Source of the DNA: JAQIBY01 sp964527535
GTDB lineage: Bacteria > Bacteroidota > Bacteroidia > Bacteroidales > ML635J-15
Length of the DNA: 8,553 bases
Assembly (NCBI GenBank): GCA_964527535.1
Contig: CAZGPW010000242.1
Span: 1-8,553 of the forward strand
Direction of reading: 5' to 3'
The notes beneath the pieces were generated by a model. That model saw nothing but the letters and a program-made list of their open reading frames with translations. It had not been told where the DNA came from and ran no database searches. How positions within the stretch are numbered: the stretch's first letter is position 1; every line of letters starts with the position of its first letter. Positions 7,170-8,553 of this stretch are shown here, piece after piece. The position numbers were made by a program, and so were the translations under genes.

Positions 7170-7297
7170 TGGATAAAGATTTACACAATTTGGCAAAATC
7201 CATTGTTACCCTTCAAAACGAAGCGGTAAAACAAACATTGTTGATTTGGAAACCAAAAGCAGGAACATGTATCGCATGGTCAATCAAATGGAAATAA
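7169..7297 (+). pseudogene. Truncated small gene start coupled to rhuM, fused out of frame to HsdR remnant
   Basis: The ATG at 7169 overlaps the rhuM stop (TAATG), so translation would be coupled. The first 20 or so codons (MDKDLHNLAKSIVTLQNEAV) read like a genuine soluble helical N-terminus. After about 7210-7235 the frame becomes implausible (a run with IWKPKAGTCIAW) and ends at 7295-7297. From the same area the +1-type alternative frame begins to read as HsdR. The simplest reading is a deletion joining the head of a small rhuM-linked gene to the interior of hsdR. I do not recognise the small gene with certainty. The alternative is a divergent HsdR start with a frameshift. Confidence 0.5.
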
Positions 7298-8262
7298 TTG
7301 GCGATCAGAAACGCATCCCTGATGGGATACTGTAAATCAATGGCCTGCCTTTGGTGGCATTTGAGTTCAAAACTGCCATTGAAGAAAACTGCCCCATTCA
7401 CAACGCTTATGAGCAATTGACAATTCGTTACAAGCGGGACATTCCTGAGCTGTTCAAATACAACGCTTTTTGTGTGATCAGCGTTGGCAGTGAGCAAATC
7501 ACACAGGAACAGCGGGATCAGGTTCACTTTTACCTGGCTGTGCGATCCATTCTGATCAAGATCACCAAAGGCGATGCTCCGGATGCAGCCCGGATGAATG
7601 CAAAAGTGCGGGAAATGATACAGAATGCGCTGGCAAGTGAAGGCATCGAAGAGATTTATAAAATTGGTGAAGGCGGGGTTAGCGAAGAAGACCTGTTCAG
7701 CGAAGACTATTTGGCGAGGATTGATAAAATCAAGCTGCCCAACACAAAAATTAAACTCTTGCAAAAACTGTTGGCAAAAGCCATTGATGAGTTCCGCAAA
7801 ACCAACCGGGCAAAGGCCATTGATTTCTCAAAACGCATGGAATCACTTGTAAAACAGTACAACGAACGCAAAGCTGACAAATTCCGCAGTGAGGTGCTGG
7901 ATGATTTTACCAATGAAATCATGGACTTGTTTAAAGCCCTGCAAAAAGAGAAGGAATCCTTCAAGGATATGGGCATTGATTTTGAGGAAAAGGCATTTTA
8001 TGATATACTGAAGTCACTGGCACACAAATATGACTTTACCTATCCGGAGGAAAAGCTGCTTATCCTTTCGAAAGAAGTTAAAACGGTGGTTGATGACAAA
8101 GCAAAATACACCGACTGGAGCCACCGTGATGACATCAAAGCAGAGTTGAAAGCAGATTTGATCGTTCTGCTGGCTAAACACAATTACCCGCCCGTTGACC
8201 GCGATGAGGTGTACAAAGAAATCTTTGAACAGGCGGAAAATTTTAAACGAAGCAGGAAATAA
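7198..8262 (+). pseudogene. hsdR: Type I restriction endonuclease subunit HsdR remnant, motor domain deleted
   Basis: HsdR is the motor and nuclease subunit of type I restriction enzymes, normally about 950-1050 residues. Here, from about 7198, one frame reads MYRMVNQMEIIGDQKRIPDG, then hits a TAA at 7333-7335 where a Tyr codon is expected (GIL-stop-INGLPLVAFEFK). It continues with NAYEQLTIRYKRDIPELFKY and NAFCVIS up to about 7485. This is the N-terminal nuclease domain, including the PD...ExK residues (Asp codon at 7321, ExK at 7360-7368). From about 7495 the same frame jumps to QRDQVHFYLAVRSI and MNAKVREMIQNAL, then runs to the C-terminus EIFEQAENFKRSRK. This is the helical C-terminal domain that contacts the methylase. 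The entire DEAD-type helicase core, with its Walker A motif, is missing, an in-frame loss of roughly 500-600 residues. The first part of the N-terminus is also gone. No hsdM or hsdS is visible. The open stretch starting with GTG at 7351 is only what remains between stops and is unlikely to be a functional gene. Confidence 0.85.
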
Positions 8263-8332
8263 ATTCGTTCCGCCTGGCCAACATTCCCAAATAATGCTTT
8301 TAAAACCTTGCAGAAAATTGCATAATTTTCAC

Positions 8333-8340
8333 TATCTTTC
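8333..8340 (+). promoter_or_regulatory. Possible -7 box for the 3' operon
   Basis: TATCTTTC differs from TAnnTTTG only in the last base and lies 28 bases before the ATG at 8369. A TTG at 8308-8310 is a weak -33 candidate. It falls in the 106-base gap after the HsdR remnant, where a new transcription unit would be expected to start. Confidence 0.3.
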
Positions 8341-8368
8341 GCCATAAAACAATCAAACTCGTTGATAA

Positions 8369-8509
8369 ATGCTGACACTTAATTACAAATACTTAGCACA
8401 CGGAAATAAGTTTGTGTTTCAGGCTTTTGTAGGCAGGGGTGTGGGTATGCGCGAGTTGTGTGCAATGCCAAAAGACGAAACAGCAATTATTGAAACTTTG
8501 GAACAATAG
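8369..8509 (+). CDS. Small ORF of unknown function (46 residues) upstream of an ABC ATPase
   Basis: The product begins MLTLNYKYLAHGNKFVFQAF and ends PKDETAIIETLEQ. I do not recognise it. It has no signal peptide, no membrane segment and a single Cys. Its stop at 8507-8509 is only 3 bases before the ATG of the ABC transporter gene, which suggests co-transcription and translational coupling. It could be a small accessory protein, the degraded end of a larger gene, or a translated leader. The reading frame is short enough that chance cannot be excluded. Confidence 0.4.
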   Translation: MLTLNYKYLAHGNKFVFQAFVGRGVGMRELCAMPKDETAIIETLEQ

Positions 8510-8512
8510 ATA

Positions 8513-8553
8513 ATGGAAAATATAATAACGGCAAAAAACCTGACCAAAAAATA
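8513..8553 (+). CDS. ABC transporter ATP-binding protein, 5' end only
   Basis: Only 13 complete codons are visible, reading MENIITAKNLTKK and then the first two bases (TA) of a codon that would be Tyr. This is the characteristic opening strand of an ABC ATPase (I-x-A-x-N-L-T-K-x-Y, preceding the A-loop Tyr). The gene is cut by the window edge, so neither the Walker motifs nor the substrate can be seen. It sits 3 bases after the small ORF and probably belongs to the same operon. Confidence 0.7.
   Translation, partial: MENIITAKNLTKK

Noticed and set aside
7213..7764. A 183-residue minus-strand frame across the HsdR remnant
   Set aside because: The plus strand reads clearly as HsdR segments. 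The antisense frame is long only because of codon bias on the opposite strand.
7351..8262. A 303-residue open frame starting with GTG could be annotated as an intact protein
   Set aside because: It begins in the middle of the HsdR nuclease domain just after a TAA, and lacks the N-terminus and helicase core. It is the open remainder of a pseudogene.

Overview
The window looks like a chromosomal segment from a member of the Bacteroidota. The clues are TAnnTTTG-type -7 promoter boxes with short leaders and weak Shine-Dalgarno sequences, a large exported GH92 mannosidase with Bacteroidota-style C-terminal accessory domains, and moderately AT-rich coding sequence. I cannot place it below phylum level.

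Region by region: (1) About 6-1961 is a complete insertion sequence with a 574-residue IS1634/IS4-type DDE transposase. It is bounded by imperfect inverted repeats of about 50 bp that can be read directly at both ends. (2) 2136-5123 encodes a GH92 alpha-mannosidase with an N-terminal membrane segment, a catalytic module, a chitobiase C-terminal-like domain and an F5/8 type C-like domain. It stands alone here, with no SusC/SusD partner. (3) 5124-5532 is a gene-free stretch holding a long imperfect stem-loop repeat built from CTATGTG-like units, and then a promoter overlapped by a perfect 10-bp inverted repeat. (4) 5533-7169 is a two-gene unit: a DUF6088/AbiEi-like winged-helix protein followed 26 bp later by a RhuM-family protein. 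The nucleotidyltransferase toxin (AbiEii) normally expected beside such an antitoxin is absent. (5) 7169-8262 is a decayed stretch: the start of a small gene overlapping the rhuM stop, running into a type I restriction HsdR pseudogene. The HsdR remnant has lost its extreme N-terminus, carries an in-frame stop, and has the whole central helicase motor deleted in frame. (6) 8369-8553 starts an apparent new operon: a 46-residue unknown ORF and the first codons of an ABC transporter ATPase.

Regions 4 and 5 look like the surviving part of a defence island. An AbiEi-like regulator with a strong candidate operator drives rhuM, which in turn was coupled to genes of a type I restriction locus now collapsed by deletions. 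The DUF6088-RhuM pairing and its operator are the best candidates for an under-described system. The IS and the stem-loop repeat show that the area is prone to rearrangement.
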